64,000 bases of DNA from an uncultured Duncaniella sp. (GTDB taxonomy: Bacteria > Bacteroidota > Bacteroidia > Bacteroidales > Muribaculaceae), in NCBI RefSeq assembly GCF_910577345.1, contig NZ_CAJTMT010000016.1, positions 1-64,000 on the forward strand, given 5' to 3'. Made by a program: the position numbers and the translations under genes. The number at the start of each line of letters is the position of its first letter. Within the stretch, counting starts at the first letter, position 1. Positions 32,454 to 41,996 of this stretch are shown in pieces. The notes under the pieces are model-generated. The model was not told the DNA's origin, ran no database searches, and worked only from the letters and a program-made list of their open reading frames with translations.

Positions 32454-34028
32454 TTAGTTCTCACTGTTGTTCTCTCCTGTACGGCTATCGCTGTCGGGAC
32501 GCTTCCAGCGGCGGCGTGTGCGCATGAACGGGCCTGTCGGCGCAGGGATAGAGGGGCGTTTGGGTGATTCGCCGAGCGATTTGAGCGCGTGGGGATTGCG
32601 GTGGCGCGAGAGAAGTTCCTCAGCCTCATTCTGAGCTGCGGTTTCCTCTTTGAATTTGCGGCGGCGTTCCTCGCTCTTGGCATATCCACCCTTCTTCGGA
32701 CGGTATTTGTCCTCGAGAGGATTGGATTTGTGGCGCGCGGGAGCGGCTTCCTTGCCTCCCATGCCTTTGGCGCGGGCATCACGCTTCCATTCGCTGTCGC
32801 TCTTGCGTCCGGGGCGTTTGCGGTCGGGACGGTCGACGGGGCTTTCCTTCAGTATGCCACCTTCCTTGCGGAAGTCGCTCTTCGTGCCCTCGAAGATTAC
32901 ATATTCGCGCAGTTCGCAGTCAAGACCGCCGTTCTGCATGGCTTCCTTGGTGGAAGGGCTGAGGCCGATGGCTGCGAGATAGTCGGTGTTGGATGAAATC
33001 ACCCATGCATGGTAGCCGAGGAAGACGCGTTTCAGCTTTGTGCCGATGAGCTTGTAGAGCTGCTCCATGTCCTGGGAGTTGATGCGCTCTCCGTAAGGGG
33101 GGTTGGTGACGAAGACGCCCGGAGTTCCGTCGGCGGGAGCTGCGTCCCACTGCTGGAGTGATTTGATGCGGAGGTTGATATATTCGTCGACACCGGCTGA
33201 GAGGATGTTGCGCTCGGCGATGGCTACTGCCTTGGGCGACACGTCGGCACCGTAGATTTTGAAGGGTACGTCGCGGCGCTCGGAGTTCTCGTCCATGACC
33301 TTCTCGAAGAGATCGCTGTCATAGTCATGCCAGTGTTCGAAGGCAAAGCCCTTGCGGTAGCTGCCGGGCTTGATGTTGGCTGCAATCATGGCTGCTTCGA
33401 CAAGGAAGGTGCCGGAACCGCACATGGGGTCGACGAAGGGGGAGTCGCCGCGCCATCCGCTCTTGAGGATGATGCCTGCGGCGAGGACTTCATTGATGGG
33501 TGCTTCGGTCTGGGCCACACGCCATCCGCGTTTGTGGAGGGATTCGCCCGATGAGTTGAGCGAGAGGGTGACGCGGTCGCCATCGATGTGGACGTTGATC
33601 ATCACGTCGGCATCGCTCAGACGCACGCCGGGGCGCTTGTCGGGACCGAAACGGTCCTTGAAGTAGTCCACGATAGCATCCTTGACCTTGTAGGTCACGA
33701 AGCGGGAGTGGGTGAATTCGGCTGAGTGAGAGGTGGTGTCGATTGAAAAAGTCTTTTCAAGCGTGAGCACATCGCTCCAGTTATACTCTTTGACCATTTC
33801 ATAGAGTGAGTCGGCATCCTTTGCGATAAACTTATAAATCGGCTTGAGGATGCAGAGTGCGGTGCGGCAACAGATGTTGGCGCGGTAGAGCATAGCGAGG
33901 TCACCTTCGAAGGATACCATGCGTCGTCCCGGCTCAACGTTGACTGCCCCGAGTGCGCGCAGTTCTTCGGCAAGCACTTCTTCAAGACCTTTGAAGGTCT
34001 TGGCGACCATTTCAAAACGATGTTCCAT
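32454..34028 (-). CDS. THUMP-domain 23S rRNA methyltransferase, RlmL-like
   Basis: The 524-residue protein has an N-terminal THUMP domain (about 45-155) and a UPF0020 SAM-dependent methyltransferase domain (about 160-385) with FVDPMCGSGTFLVEAAMIA and the catalytic TNPPYGERI, as in the N-terminal half of RlmKL, which methylates 23S rRNA G2445. The RlmK half is absent. Instead there is a basic, disordered tail of about 135 residues (RPDRKRPGRKSDSEWKRD..., many Lys/Arg), probably for RNA binding. It lies 36 nt upstream of purD on the same strand. ATG 34010 is an alternative start. Confidence 0.88.
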   Translation of the reverse strand: MEHRFEMVAKTFKGLEEVLAEELRALGAVNVEPGRRMVSFEGDLAMLYRANICCRTALCILKPIYKFIAKDADSLYEMVKEYNWSDVLTLEKTFSIDTTSHSAEFTHSRFVTYKVKDAIVDYFKDRFGPDKRPGVRLSDADVMINVHIDGDRVTLSLNSSGESLHKRGWRVAQTEAPINEVLAAGIILKSGWRGDSPFVDPMCGSGTFLVEAAMIAANIKPGSYRKGFAFEHWHDYDSDLFEKVMDENSERRDVPFKIYGADVSPKAVAIAERNILSAGVDEYINLRIKSLQQWDAAPADGTPGVFVTNPPYGERINSQDMEQLYKLIGTKLKRVFLGYHAWVISSNTDYLAAIGLSPSTKEAMQNGGLDCELREYVIFEGTKSDFRKEGGILKESPVDRPDRKRPGRKSDSEWKRDARAKGMGGKEAAPARHKSNPLEDKYRPKKGGYAKSEERRRKFKEETAAQNEAEELLSRHRNPHALKSLGESPKRPSIPAPTGPFMRTRRRWKRPDSDSRTGENNSEN

Positions 34029-34187
34029 TCTTTTTCTTTGACTTTCTGATTATTCTATTCTTATCTGCTATAATTATCCTATATTATATGGAATATGGAT
34101 TCGGGAGAGACCGGCACGGCGGTTGCGTGGACAGTGCCGGAGCGGGGGTGGACGTCTGCGGAGCCGCCGGGGGCTTTCCGATGGCGG

Positions 34188-35108
34188 TCAGCGCGTCGAG
34201 CGGAAATTGTCGGCGCGGGCCTGGATGAGCTTTTCGCCCGGCTCGACGTCGCGCGTCACCCAGAGGTTACCGCCGATGATGGCATTGTCGCCGATGGTGA
34301 CGCGGCCCAGTATGGTTGAGTTGGAGTAGATGACGACGTTGTTGCCGATGATGGGGTGGCGGGGGATTCCCTTGACGGGGTTGTTGGAGTCGTCGGTCAC
34401 GAAGCTCTTGGCTCCGAGGGTGACACCTTGATATATCTTGACATTGTCACCGATGATGGCCGTGGCTCCGATGACCACGCCCGTACCGTGGTCGATGACG
34501 AAACGTTCGCCTATCGTGGCTCCGGGATGGATGTCGATGCCCGTGTCGGAGTGGGCAAGTTCGGTAATCATGCGGGGGACGATGGGGACATCAAGCCGCA
34601 ACAGGCAGTGGGCGATGCGGTAGCTCATCGTGGCGCGGAACCCGGGGTAACAGGCAATGACCTCGTGGGTCGAGACGGCTGCGGGGTCGCCGAGATATGT
34701 CGCGTCAATGTCGGTGTCGAGGATGTGGCGGAGGGCCGGGAGACTGTCGATGAAGGATTCGGCGCAGAGCGCGGCGCGGTCGCGGATGACGGTCAGTGAC
34801 CTGTCGCAGTTGTCGCCGTCGAAACACATTCCTGCGGAAATCTGTTCGACGAGCAAGTCATAGAGTTCGTGACATTCGAGAGTCATGACCGCGCGCATGA
34901 CGGAGGATCCGCGGTCCCCTTCCGTAAAGAATCCGGGAAACATGAGGCGGGATGCAAGCTCGACTATACGGCGGACATCACTGTTGGACAGAAGAGGGTC
35001 ACCCTCACCCGCGCGGGTGGGGCAGACGTGGCGCATCTCGTCTATGCTACACAGGTGACCTATCACCCGGTCGATGCTTGGCCTGTTGGTCAATGTCTGT
35101 TCTGCCAT
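34188..35108 (-). CDS. cysE: Serine O-acetyltransferase
   Basis: CysE/EpsC acetylates serine for cysteine synthesis. The 306-residue protein has an N-terminal helical domain (to about 150) and a C-terminal left-handed beta-helix (about 180-290): DIHPGATIGERFVIDHGTGVVIGATAIIGDNVKIYQGVTLG. The catalytic His of IDIHPGA and the active-site HGTGVVIG motif are present. A minus -7 box TAACTTTG lies at 35245-35238, about 130 nt before the start. It is monocistronic in appearance, although rlmL-like follows on the same strand after 159 nt. Confidence 0.93.
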   Translation of the reverse strand: MAEQTLTNRPSIDRVIGHLCSIDEMRHVCPTRAGEGDPLLSNSDVRRIVELASRLMFPGFFTEGDRGSSVMRAVMTLECHELYDLLVEQISAGMCFDGDNCDRSLTVIRDRAALCAESFIDSLPALRHILDTDIDATYLGDPAAVSTHEVIACYPGFRATMSYRIAHCLLRLDVPIVPRMITELAHSDTGIDIHPGATIGERFVIDHGTGVVIGATAIIGDNVKIYQGVTLGAKSFVTDDSNNPVKGIPRHPIIGNNVVIYSNSTILGRVTIGDNAIIGGNLWVTRDVEPGEKLIQARADNFRSTR

Positions 35109-35303
35109 GATTTCAGTTTCGTTTCGGGATGTCAGGCGCGCTCCATTTTTATGATTCCATCTTGCAGCGGCATCGCCTCTGCGGGATGGAATGAATCAAT
35201 TGTCGCGGCGCGCAATCCGCTCCCGGTTCCAATGATGCAAAGTTACTATTTTTTTGAGTGTCGGAAAACTTTATTGCTTATAAATTTTATTTGTTTGTGT
35301 GAA

Positions 35304-36008
35304 TTAATCGGTAAGATTGTGTCGATATTTGGCGGTGTATTGGCGGATGAGGGAGGTGATGTAGACGGTGAAGAGGGGGAACATGACGATGCCTCCGACC
35401 GATAGGATGCAGCCGAGGATTTTGCCGGTGATGGTGACGGGGTAGATGTCGCAGCCGAGGGTGGTGGCGTTCATGCAGGCCCACCAGAGTGCGAGGCCGA
35501 AGTTGGTGACTTCGTGGTTTGCTCCGCTCTCGCAGTAGTAGAAAAGCAGGCTGCCAAGATAGATGAAGGATGCGAGGGAGACGATGTAGGACGCGAGGAA
35601 GGAGGTCAGTTTGTTTTGCGAGAAGGCGCCGACAACAATGGTCATGGCCATCACTCCACGGGCAAGGGGGATGAAGCGCACAAAGAATAGTGCTTCGCCA
35701 CTGAGACGGATGTCGAGGATGTTGATGAGGTTGAGATAGGGGATGGACAGGAGGAAGTAGAGGAAATGGGAACGCAGATAGTGCCATTTGTTTTCCGACA
35801 GACCGAGTTCGAGGAAGAAGTCGGCCATGAAGATGACGCAGACCCAGAACTGGAAGGTCATGTAGCGGTGGTTTTCAAGGAAGTTGATTCCCTTGAAGGT
35901 GTCGACAGATATGAACACGATGAGTAGCACCGACAGGATTATGATGATCCACCGGAGAATGTCCATCAGATATTTGTGCAGTTTGCTTGTTCCCTCGTTG
36001 CTTGCCAT
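35304..36008 (-). CDS. Voltage-gated-like ion channel protein with altered selectivity filter
   Basis: The 234-residue protein has six hydrophobic segments (about 16-36, 50-68, 82-100, 108-130, 140-160 and 195-220) and a pore loop between the last two, the layout of the VIC superfamily. The pore reads WWACMNATTLGCDIYPVT where K+ channels carry TTVGYGDxxP: the Tyr-Gly of the filter is replaced by a single Cys. Either the ion choice differs or it is a lineage variant. It lacks a cytosolic RCK domain. It is on its own between two regions with promoters and a terminator. Confidence 0.78.
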   Translation of the reverse strand: MASNEGTSKLHKYLMDILRWIIIILSVLLIVFISVDTFKGINFLENHRYMTFQFWVCVIFMADFFLELGLSENKWHYLRSHFLYFLLSIPYLNLINILDIRLSGEALFFVRFIPLARGVMAMTIVVGAFSQNKLTSFLASYIVSLASFIYLGSLLFYYCESGANHEVTNFGLALWWACMNATTLGCDIYPVTITGKILGCILSVGGIVMFPLFTVYITSLIRQYTAKYRHNLTD

Positions 36009-36124
36009 AATATCATATATATAATAATGTGAGAACTGTAATGTGTGTATATGTTAAAATAACGCCTATACCGGTTGCTTGGTTGATTGGAAGTGCGGGA
36101 TTAATTACGGGATTAAATGGATAT

Positions 36125-36167
36125 AAAAAAGACTCACCCGCGTCCGGCTGACCGGATGCGGGTGAGT
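36125..36167 (-). terminator. Terminator of the OmpA/TPR lipoprotein gene
   Basis: On the minus strand a 16-bp stem (ACTCACCCGCATCCGG / CCGGACGCGGGTGAGT, one G-U-type mismatch) with a four-base loop is followed by CTTTTTTAT. It lies about 60 nt after the stop of the gene at 36226-37908. Confidence 0.88.
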
Positions 36168-36225
36168 GGATTGTGTTGATGAAGTCTCTTTGCGGGAACC
36201 GTCAAGCAGCCCGCAGTAACCTTAA

Positions 36226-37908
36226 TTAGAGGTTAGAGACGTTGAAACGTGCAAATTCGAGGTCGTTGGCAGCCTGCTTTGCGAGCTTGTTGTCAAGCTT
36301 GATGGCCTGACGGAGGTTAGAAGTAACCATCTGCTCGTTGTTGGTGCGGGCACCGAGAACGGCCATGAGGTAGTAAGTGGTAGCGTCGGGGTTCTGGATT
36401 GCAGAAAGGGTAGACTTAGCCTTGCTGTAGTCCTTGCTGAGGAGCTGTGCGAGAGCGGCGTTGTTGCTCTTGTCGTTGCCGAAGGCCTTGACAGCAGCAT
36501 TTACATCACCCTGCTGGAGGTAGTAAACACCGAGGGCAGAACCGAGTTCGGGGATACCGCCGGCCTTGCCGAATGCCTGGTTGGCAGCCTTGAAGTCGTT
36601 GTTCACGAGAGCAACGAGACCCTGGTTCATCTGAACTTCAGGAGCAGAGGGGTTGATTGAGGCAGCCTTCTTGAAGTTAGAGAGAGCTCCGTCGAAGTCA
36701 CCCTGCTGATAGAGAACCATACCGAGGTCGTTGAATCCGCGGTAGTCGTTGGGATAGTTCTTGGCAGCAGCAGCGTAGATGGATTTCTTGCGGTTGAGGT
36801 CGTCAGTGAGAGTGGCAGCATAGAGGATCTCGTCGATAGTGAGCGAAGAGGGGTTGCTGTCGAAAGCCTGGTTGATCTCAGCGTCGCTCTTTCCGATAAC
36901 GTCGATAGAAGCAGTCAGACGAGAGTAGCGGAGACGGGGGAGGATAGTCTCGGCGAGTTCGTCGAATACGCTTGACATGTTGCGGATCTCACGGTCGCGG
37001 ACTTCAGGATCCTTGTACATTTTGAGTACGCTGAGGATGAGGTCCTTGTCCTGGATGTTGCTTTCAGAAACGAGCTTCTGGAAGCCTTCCCAGTCTTCGG
37101 GAGTGAAGTTGGCAGTGAGTTCGCCGAATTCAGTGATGTTGTCTTTCTTGAGTTTCTTCTCGAGGTAGCCCTTGGTGTTGGTCTCACGCTTTTCAGCAAG
37201 CTGAGCGTTGAAATCGTAGGGACCGTCAGGTGAAGCGTAGGACTCGATGTTGAGTTCCTTGATTTCGCGACGGTTGTCAGCGTTAGCGTCGGCAACCTGC
37301 TGGTTCCAAGCCTTCATCTCGTCAGAGTTGAGCTGGCTGTCGCGGAGGTTGGCAACGTTGATAAGGAAGAGGATGTCAGCCTTGTACTTTTCGTTGATGA
37401 TGCGCTGGAACTTGTCGGCTGAGAGGGCGGGGTCCACAGAAGCTGCGTCGGCGATGGCTGCAGTTGCGATAACGCCGTCGGCAACCTTCACGCGGGGAAG
37501 CACATACTGCTTGCCCTTCTGGTCAACGGTGAAGCCGAGGTAAAGCTCAGACTTCTGCATTTCGGGCTGGTAAACATAGTTTACGGGGATGGTCACTGTT
37601 CCGCCGTTGTCGTAGGAGATAACGCGGTTGTTGCCACGAACTTTCTCACCCTGGAATGTCATAGAGCTGCCTGCGAGTTCCTGGTTGTCGAAAGTAAGAT
37701 AGGGAGTAACTGTCACGGTAGCATTCTTGACGAAGAACTTCGGGGGAATGTTGCCGGTTACGGTAGCGGGTACGTTCTGACCCACCACTTCGAGGGGATT
37801 GGGGTTGGTTGAGAAGTAATCAGCTGCAAACTGATTCATCTTCTTTCCGCAGCCGGTCAGCATGACTGCCGAGCCGAGAAGCATTGAGAAAGCGATTTTT
37901 TTGTCCAT
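36226..37908 (-). CDS. Abundant lipoprotein with OmpA-like and TPR regions
   Basis: The 560-residue protein has a lipobox (MLTGCG, Cys20), an N-terminal beta-rich part (about 40-150), an OmpA-type segment around residues 220-255 (KELNIESYASPDGPYDFNAQLAEKRETNTKGYL), and C-terminal TPR repeats (about 375-540; GFNDLGMVLYQQGDFDGALSNFKKAASINP). Codon use is strongly biased to a small set, and it has a full consensus promoter and a strong terminator, all signs of high expression. It probably anchors the outer membrane to peptidoglycan or forms a scaffold. Similar proteins are major envelope antigens of Bacteroidales. Confidence 0.8.
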   Translation of the reverse strand: MDKKIAFSMLLGSAVMLTGCGKKMNQFAADYFSTNPNPLEVVGQNVPATVTGNIPPKFFVKNATVTVTPYLTFDNQELAGSSMTFQGEKVRGNNRVISYDNGGTVTIPVNYVYQPEMQKSELYLGFTVDQKGKQYVLPRVKVADGVIATAAIADAASVDPALSADKFQRIINEKYKADILFLINVANLRDSQLNSDEMKAWNQQVADANADNRREIKELNIESYASPDGPYDFNAQLAEKRETNTKGYLEKKLKKDNITEFGELTANFTPEDWEGFQKLVSESNIQDKDLILSVLKMYKDPEVRDREIRNMSSVFDELAETILPRLRYSRLTASIDVIGKSDAEINQAFDSNPSSLTIDEILYAATLTDDLNRKKSIYAAAAKNYPNDYRGFNDLGMVLYQQGDFDGALSNFKKAASINPSAPEVQMNQGLVALVNNDFKAANQAFGKAGGIPELGSALGVYYLQQGDVNAAVKAFGNDKSNNAALAQLLSKDYSKAKSTLSAIQNPDATTYYLMAVLGARTNNEQMVTSNLRQAIKLDNKLAKQAANDLEFARFNVSNL

Positions 37909-37975
37909 AGCAAAAAAAGTAGTTATAATTGTGACGAATTTATGCGTTTAAATATAGGCGGACGCAATTCAATAG

Positions 37976-38008
37976 CAAAGATACAACCTTTATTGTAAAT
38001 AAACCAAA
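37976..38008 (-). promoter_or_regulatory. Promoter of the OmpA/TPR lipoprotein gene
   Basis: On the minus strand TTTG (38008-38005) and TATCTTTG (37983-37976) are 21 bp apart. The leader is about 65 nt. Confidence 0.8.
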
Positions 38009-38056
38009 TTTATGAAAATAATTGTGTGAAAAATGGATGATTTCGTAAATAAGTTG

Positions 38057-38064
38057 TACTTTTG
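38057..38064 (+). promoter_or_regulatory. -7 box upstream of speA
   Basis: TACTTTTG fits TAnnTTTG, giving a leader of about 85 nt. No -33 TTTG is at the right distance, so an activator may be needed. Confidence 0.45.
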
Positions 38065-38156
38065 TTTGTTGAATAATAGCATCGCTACGGCGGGGCACAT
38101 CAAAAACCGTTTGTTTTCATTAGTTCTAATAAATTTTTTATAAGCAACACCAGCCG

Positions 38157-40058
38157 ATGAGAAAATGGCGAATTGAAGACAGTGAGGAGCTGTATAACAT
38201 CCAGGGATGGGGACGTAAGTATTTCTCCATTAATGAAAAAGGAAATGTGGCAGTGACACCCCGTGAGGGTTTCGCCTCCGTAGACCTCCGCGAAGTGATG
38301 GATGAGCTGCAGGTGCGCGACATCACATCGCCCGTGCTTCTGCGTTTCCCGGACATCCTGGACAACCGTATCGAGAAGATTTCCAATTGTTTTGCGGTTG
38401 CGTCGAAGGAGTATGACTACACTGCGCAGAACTACATCATCTATCCCATAAAGGTGAATCAGATGCGTCCCGTTGTGGAGGAAATCGTCACTCACGGCGA
38501 AAAGTTCAATATCGGTCTTGAGGCCGGTTCAAAACCTGAGCTTCATGCCGTCCTTGCCACAAACATCAAGGAAAACGCCCTTATCATCTGCAACGGCTAC
38601 AAGGACCAGACCTATATCGAGCTTGCGCTGCTTGCCCAGAAGATGGGACGCCGCATATATATAGTGGTGGAAAAGCTCAACGAGCTCCGCATCATCGCCG
38701 ATGCCGCCAAGCGTATAGGCATCGATCCCAACGTCGGCATCCGCATCAAGCTCGCATCGTCCGGTTCGGGCAAGTGGGAGACAAGCGGCGGAGACGTCTC
38801 GAAATTCGGACTCAATTCCTCCGAACTTCTCGAAGCGCTTGATTTCATGGAGCGCAACAAGATGAAGCATTGCCTCAAACTCATCCATTTCCATATCGGT
38901 AGCCAGATTACCAAGATCCGCCGCATCAAGACAGCCATCCGCGAGGCGGCGCAGTTCTATGTGCAGCTCACGCAGATGGGCTTCGACATCGACTTCATGG
39001 ACATAGGCGGCGGTCTGGGCGTTGACTACGACGGCACCCGCAACTCCGCATCCGGAAGCTCGATGAACTACAGTATTCAGGAGTATGCCAACGATGCCGT
39101 CTCGACCATCGTCGACGCATGTGCCAAAAACAATATCAAGCAGCCCAATATCATCAACGAGAGCGGACGGTCGCTGACCGCCCATCACTCGGTGCTCGTT
39201 TTCGAGGTGCTTGAGACAACCCAGCTCCCCTTCTGGAAGGATTCAAAGGATATTCAGGATACCGACCATGAGCTTGCCAAGGAGCTTTACGAAATCTGGG
39301 ACCGCCTTGACCAGCAGCGTCTTCTCGAAAGCTGGCATGATGCCCTCCAGATACGCGAGGAGGCCCTCGACCTGTTCAGCCTCGGTATGCTCGACCTCCG
39401 CACCCGTGCGCAGATTGAGGAACTGTTCTGGAGCATTGCCCGCGAGGTGGGCGACATCGCCGCCGGAATGAAACATGCTCCCGAGGAGCTTCGCAAGGTG
39501 GCAAAGATGGTGCCCGACAAATATTTCTGCAACTTCTCGCTCTTCCAGTCGCTGACCGACTCATGGGCCATCGACCAGGTGTTCCCGATTATCCCGCTCT
39601 CGCGTCTTGACGAGAAGCCCAACCGCACCTGCACGCTCCAGGACATCACCTGCGACAGCGACGGCAAGATTTCAAACTTCATCTCGACCCACGGTGGCGT
39701 GGCCAACTCGCTCCCCGTCCATCCCGTCAAGCCGGGTGAACCCTATTATCTCGGTGTGTTCCTTGTCGGTGCCTATCAGGAAATCCTCGGTGACATGCAC
39801 AATCTCTTCGGCGACACGAATGCCGTGCATATCTCGGTTTACAAGGACCGCTATGAGATTGACCGCATCATCGACGGTGAGACCGTGGCCGATGTGCTTG
39901 ACTACGTTCAGTTCAATCCCAAGAAACTCGTGCGCAATGTCGAGGCCTGGGTAACTGCCTCTATGAAGGCCGGAAAGATTACTCCCGACGAGGGTCGCGA
40001 ATTCCTCAGCAACTACCGCTCCGGACTTTACGGCTATACATATATAGAAAAAGATTGA
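38157..40058 (+). CDS. speA: Biosynthetic arginine decarboxylase
   Basis: SpeA converts arginine to agmatine, the first step to putrescine and spermidine, using PLP. The 633-residue protein matches the family in length. The motif YPIKVNQ (about residue 100) holds the PLP-binding lysine; HFHIGSQ (about 242) and the glycine-rich DIGGGLGVDYDGT (about 281-293) contact the cofactor, and FSLFQSLTDSWAIDQVFPIIPL is typical of SpeA. The stop overlaps the TTG start of truA, so the two are coupled. Confidence 0.96.
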   Translation: MRKWRIEDSEELYNIQGWGRKYFSINEKGNVAVTPREGFASVDLREVMDELQVRDITSPVLLRFPDILDNRIEKISNCFAVASKEYDYTAQNYIIYPIKVNQMRPVVEEIVTHGEKFNIGLEAGSKPELHAVLATNIKENALIICNGYKDQTYIELALLAQKMGRRIYIVVEKLNELRIIADAAKRIGIDPNVGIRIKLASSGSGKWETSGGDVSKFGLNSSELLEALDFMERNKMKHCLKLIHFHIGSQITKIRRIKTAIREAAQFYVQLTQMGFDIDFMDIGGGLGVDYDGTRNSASGSSMNYSIQEYANDAVSTIVDACAKNNIKQPNIINESGRSLTAHHSVLVFEVLETTQLPFWKDSKDIQDTDHELAKELYEIWDRLDQQRLLESWHDALQIREEALDLFSLGMLDLRTRAQIEELFWSIAREVGDIAAGMKHAPEELRKVAKMVPDKYFCNFSLFQSLTDSWAIDQVFPIIPLSRLDEKPNRTCTLQDITCDSDGKISNFISTHGGVANSLPVHPVKPGEPYYLGVFLVGAYQEILGDMHNLFGDTNAVHISVYKDRYEIDRIIDGETVADVLDYVQFNPKKLVRNVEAWVTASMKAGKITPDEGREFLSNYRSGLYGYTYIEKD

Positions 40059-40834
40059 CCGCTGTGGGACAGACGAGATATTTCATGCGTCTGGCCTACC
40101 GTGGCGCGCCTTTCCACGGTTGGCAGTGCCAGCCGGGGGAAGTGACGGTGCAGTCGGTGATTGAGGCGGCGCTGTCGACCATAATGCGTACCGACATGAA
40201 GATTGTCGGTGCGGGCCGTACCGACACTGGAGTCAATGCCCGCATGATGGTCGCACATTTCGATGTGGCCGAGCCTCTTGCGGAGCCGGGACAGCTTGTC
40301 AGGAAGCTCAATGCGCTCGTCGGCAAGGATATTGCCATCGAGGAGATTTATGAGGTGGGTCCGGAGAGCCATGCGCGCTTCGATGCCACTTCGCGCACCT
40401 ATCATTACTATGCTGTCACCTCCAAGTCGCCGTTTTTCTATCCGCTGAGCTGGAAAGCTCCCGCCGGTCTCGATTTCGACAAGATGAACGAGGCTGCGGC
40501 TCTGCTGCTCGAAACCTCGGATTTCACTTCTTTTGCCAAACTCCATACGGATGCCAAGACCAATATCTGCCGCGTCACCAAGGCGCGGTGGGAACAGGTC
40601 GGGCCTGACGCATGGGTCTTTGTCATCACCGCCGACCGTTTTCTCCGCAATATGGTCAGGGCCGTGGTGGGTACGCTCGTGGAAGTGGGCCGTGGAAAGA
40701 TGTCGGTCGAACGTTTCGCCGAGGTGATAGCCAAGAAGGACCGTTGCGCGGCCGGAACCTCGATGCCGGGCCATGCGCTCTATCTCTGGGATGTGACCTA
40801 TCCCGAAGGAACACGCAGGTCGGTGGACGCATAG
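40055..40834 (+). CDS. truA: tRNA pseudouridine(38-40) synthase
   Basis: TruA makes pseudouridine at positions 38-40 of the anticodon arm. The 259-residue protein has the catalytic Asp57 in GAGRTDTGVNA (usually GVHA), preceded by RLAYRGAPFHGWQ, and contains RTYHYY and DRFLRNMVRAVVGTLVEVG. Conserved residues TRYFMRLAY lie before the first ATG (40085), so initiation is at the TTG at 40055, overlapping the speA stop by 4 nt, or at GTG 40064. Confidence 0.93.
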   Translation: MTAVGQTRYFMRLAYRGAPFHGWQCQPGEVTVQSVIEAALSTIMRTDMKIVGAGRTDTGVNARMMVAHFDVAEPLAEPGQLVRKLNALVGKDIAIEEIYEVGPESHARFDATSRTYHYYAVTSKSPFFYPLSWKAPAGLDFDKMNEAAALLLETSDFTSFAKLHTDAKTNICRVTKARWEQVGPDAWVFVITADRFLRNMVRAVVGTLVEVGRGKMSVERFAEVIAKKDRCAAGTSMPGHALYLWDVTYPEGTRRSVDA

Positions 40835-40874
40835 ACAAAATTTGCAGGAAAAATACATTTGCAGGAAAGCACTC

Positions 40875-41048
40875 GCAGGAAGGGTACAAAAGGACAAAAG
40901 GTCAGAAGAAACAAAGAAAAGATATAATCCGTATGATAATCAGATGGTTATCGACTGCCTGTCAGATTGTGCGGATAAGATGATTTGAATGATGAATATA
41001 AATAATTGTGTTTCTTCTGATCTTTTTGTCCTTTTGTACCCTTCCTGC
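40875..41048. repeat. 3'-flank palindrome family, copy at 40.9 kb
   Basis: Arms of about 40 bp (start GCAGGAAGGGTACAAAAGGA; right arm ends with its complement TCCTTTTGTACCCTTCCTGC) are nearly perfect, with one inserted base in the core. The interior is about 95 bp. It begins 40 nt after the truA stop and ends 17 nt before the glsA start. Two further GCAGGAA copies precede it (40844 and 40861). Confidence 0.85.
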
Positions 41049-41065
41049 AACACATATTATCAACC

Positions 41066-41980
41066 ATGAATTATAAACACATACTTTCGGAAATTGCAGC
41101 GGAGATAGAGCCGTTGCGTACAGTGGGCCGTCAGGCAGACTATATCCCAGCACTTGCAAAGGTCAATCCCGACCGTTTCGGCATCTGCATCACGACAACT
41201 CACGGCGATGTGATTGAATGGGGCGATGTCGACGAGCGTTTTTCAATCCAGAGTGTAACCAAGGTGTTCACTCTTTCAATGGCCCTCTCCATCATGGGTG
41301 AGAGACTGTGGGAGAGGGTGGGGAAGGAGCCTTCAGGGGCGGCTTTCAATTCTCTCATTCAGCTTGAACTCGACCGTGGAGTCCCGCGCAATCCGTTCAT
41401 CAATGCCGGTGCGATAGTGGTGGCCGATGTGCTGCTGACGCAACTGGCCAATCCCGAGGCTGATTATCTTGACTTCGTCAGAAAAATTGCTTGTGACGAC
41501 ACCATTGACTATGACCGTGAGGTGGCCGCTTCAGAGCGTGAGAAAGGCTATATCAATGCTGCCATAGCCAATATGCTGAAGTATTACGGGAATCTTGAGA
41601 ATGATATTGAGGAGGTGTTGCACTTCTATTTCCTGCAGTGTTCGGTAGAGATGAATTGCCGGCAGCTTTCGCGCGCTTTCCTTCCGTTTGCCGACCGCCA
41701 CTCGGAGTTTTCCTTTGGCGATGTAAGGCTGACATCCTCACAAGTGAAGCGAATCAATGCCGTCATGCAGACATGCGGATTCTACAACGATGCCGGGGAG
41801 TATTCCTACCTCGTCGGTCTTCCCGGCAAGAGCGGTGTCGGAGGTGGCATAGGCGCGGTCTATCCGGGGAGATATGCCGTGGCCACATGGAGTCCGCGCC
41901 TCAATGAGAAAGGCAATTCCGTGATGGGCATGAAAGCCCTCGAGCTCCTCACAACCCATACCCGCGAGTCGATATTCTAA
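41066..41980 (+). CDS. glsA: Glutaminase
   Basis: This enzyme hydrolyses glutamine to glutamate and ammonia. The 304-residue protein has the serine-dependent beta-lactamase-like fold, with the S-x-x-K catalytic pair in FSIQSVTKVFTL (about residues 61-66). It contains VPRNPFINAGAI, the NxxxA region YINAAIANMLK, and the terminal GKSGVGGGI motif. Length and motifs match GlsA closely. It is preceded by a 3'-flank palindrome and followed 16 nt after its stop by the TGTAGGGACGC palindrome. Confidence 0.95.
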   Translation: MNYKHILSEIAAEIEPLRTVGRQADYIPALAKVNPDRFGICITTTHGDVIEWGDVDERFSIQSVTKVFTLSMALSIMGERLWERVGKEPSGAAFNSLIQLELDRGVPRNPFINAGAIVVADVLLTQLANPEADYLDFVRKIACDDTIDYDREVAASEREKGYINAAIANMLKYYGNLENDIEEVLHFYFLQCSVEMNCRQLSRAFLPFADRHSEFSFGDVRLTSSQVKRINAVMQTCGFYNDAGEYSYLVGLPGKSGVGGGIGAVYPGRYAVATWSPRLNEKGNSVMGMKALELLTTHTRESIF

Positions 41981-41996
41981 GCTGATTAATTTCAGC

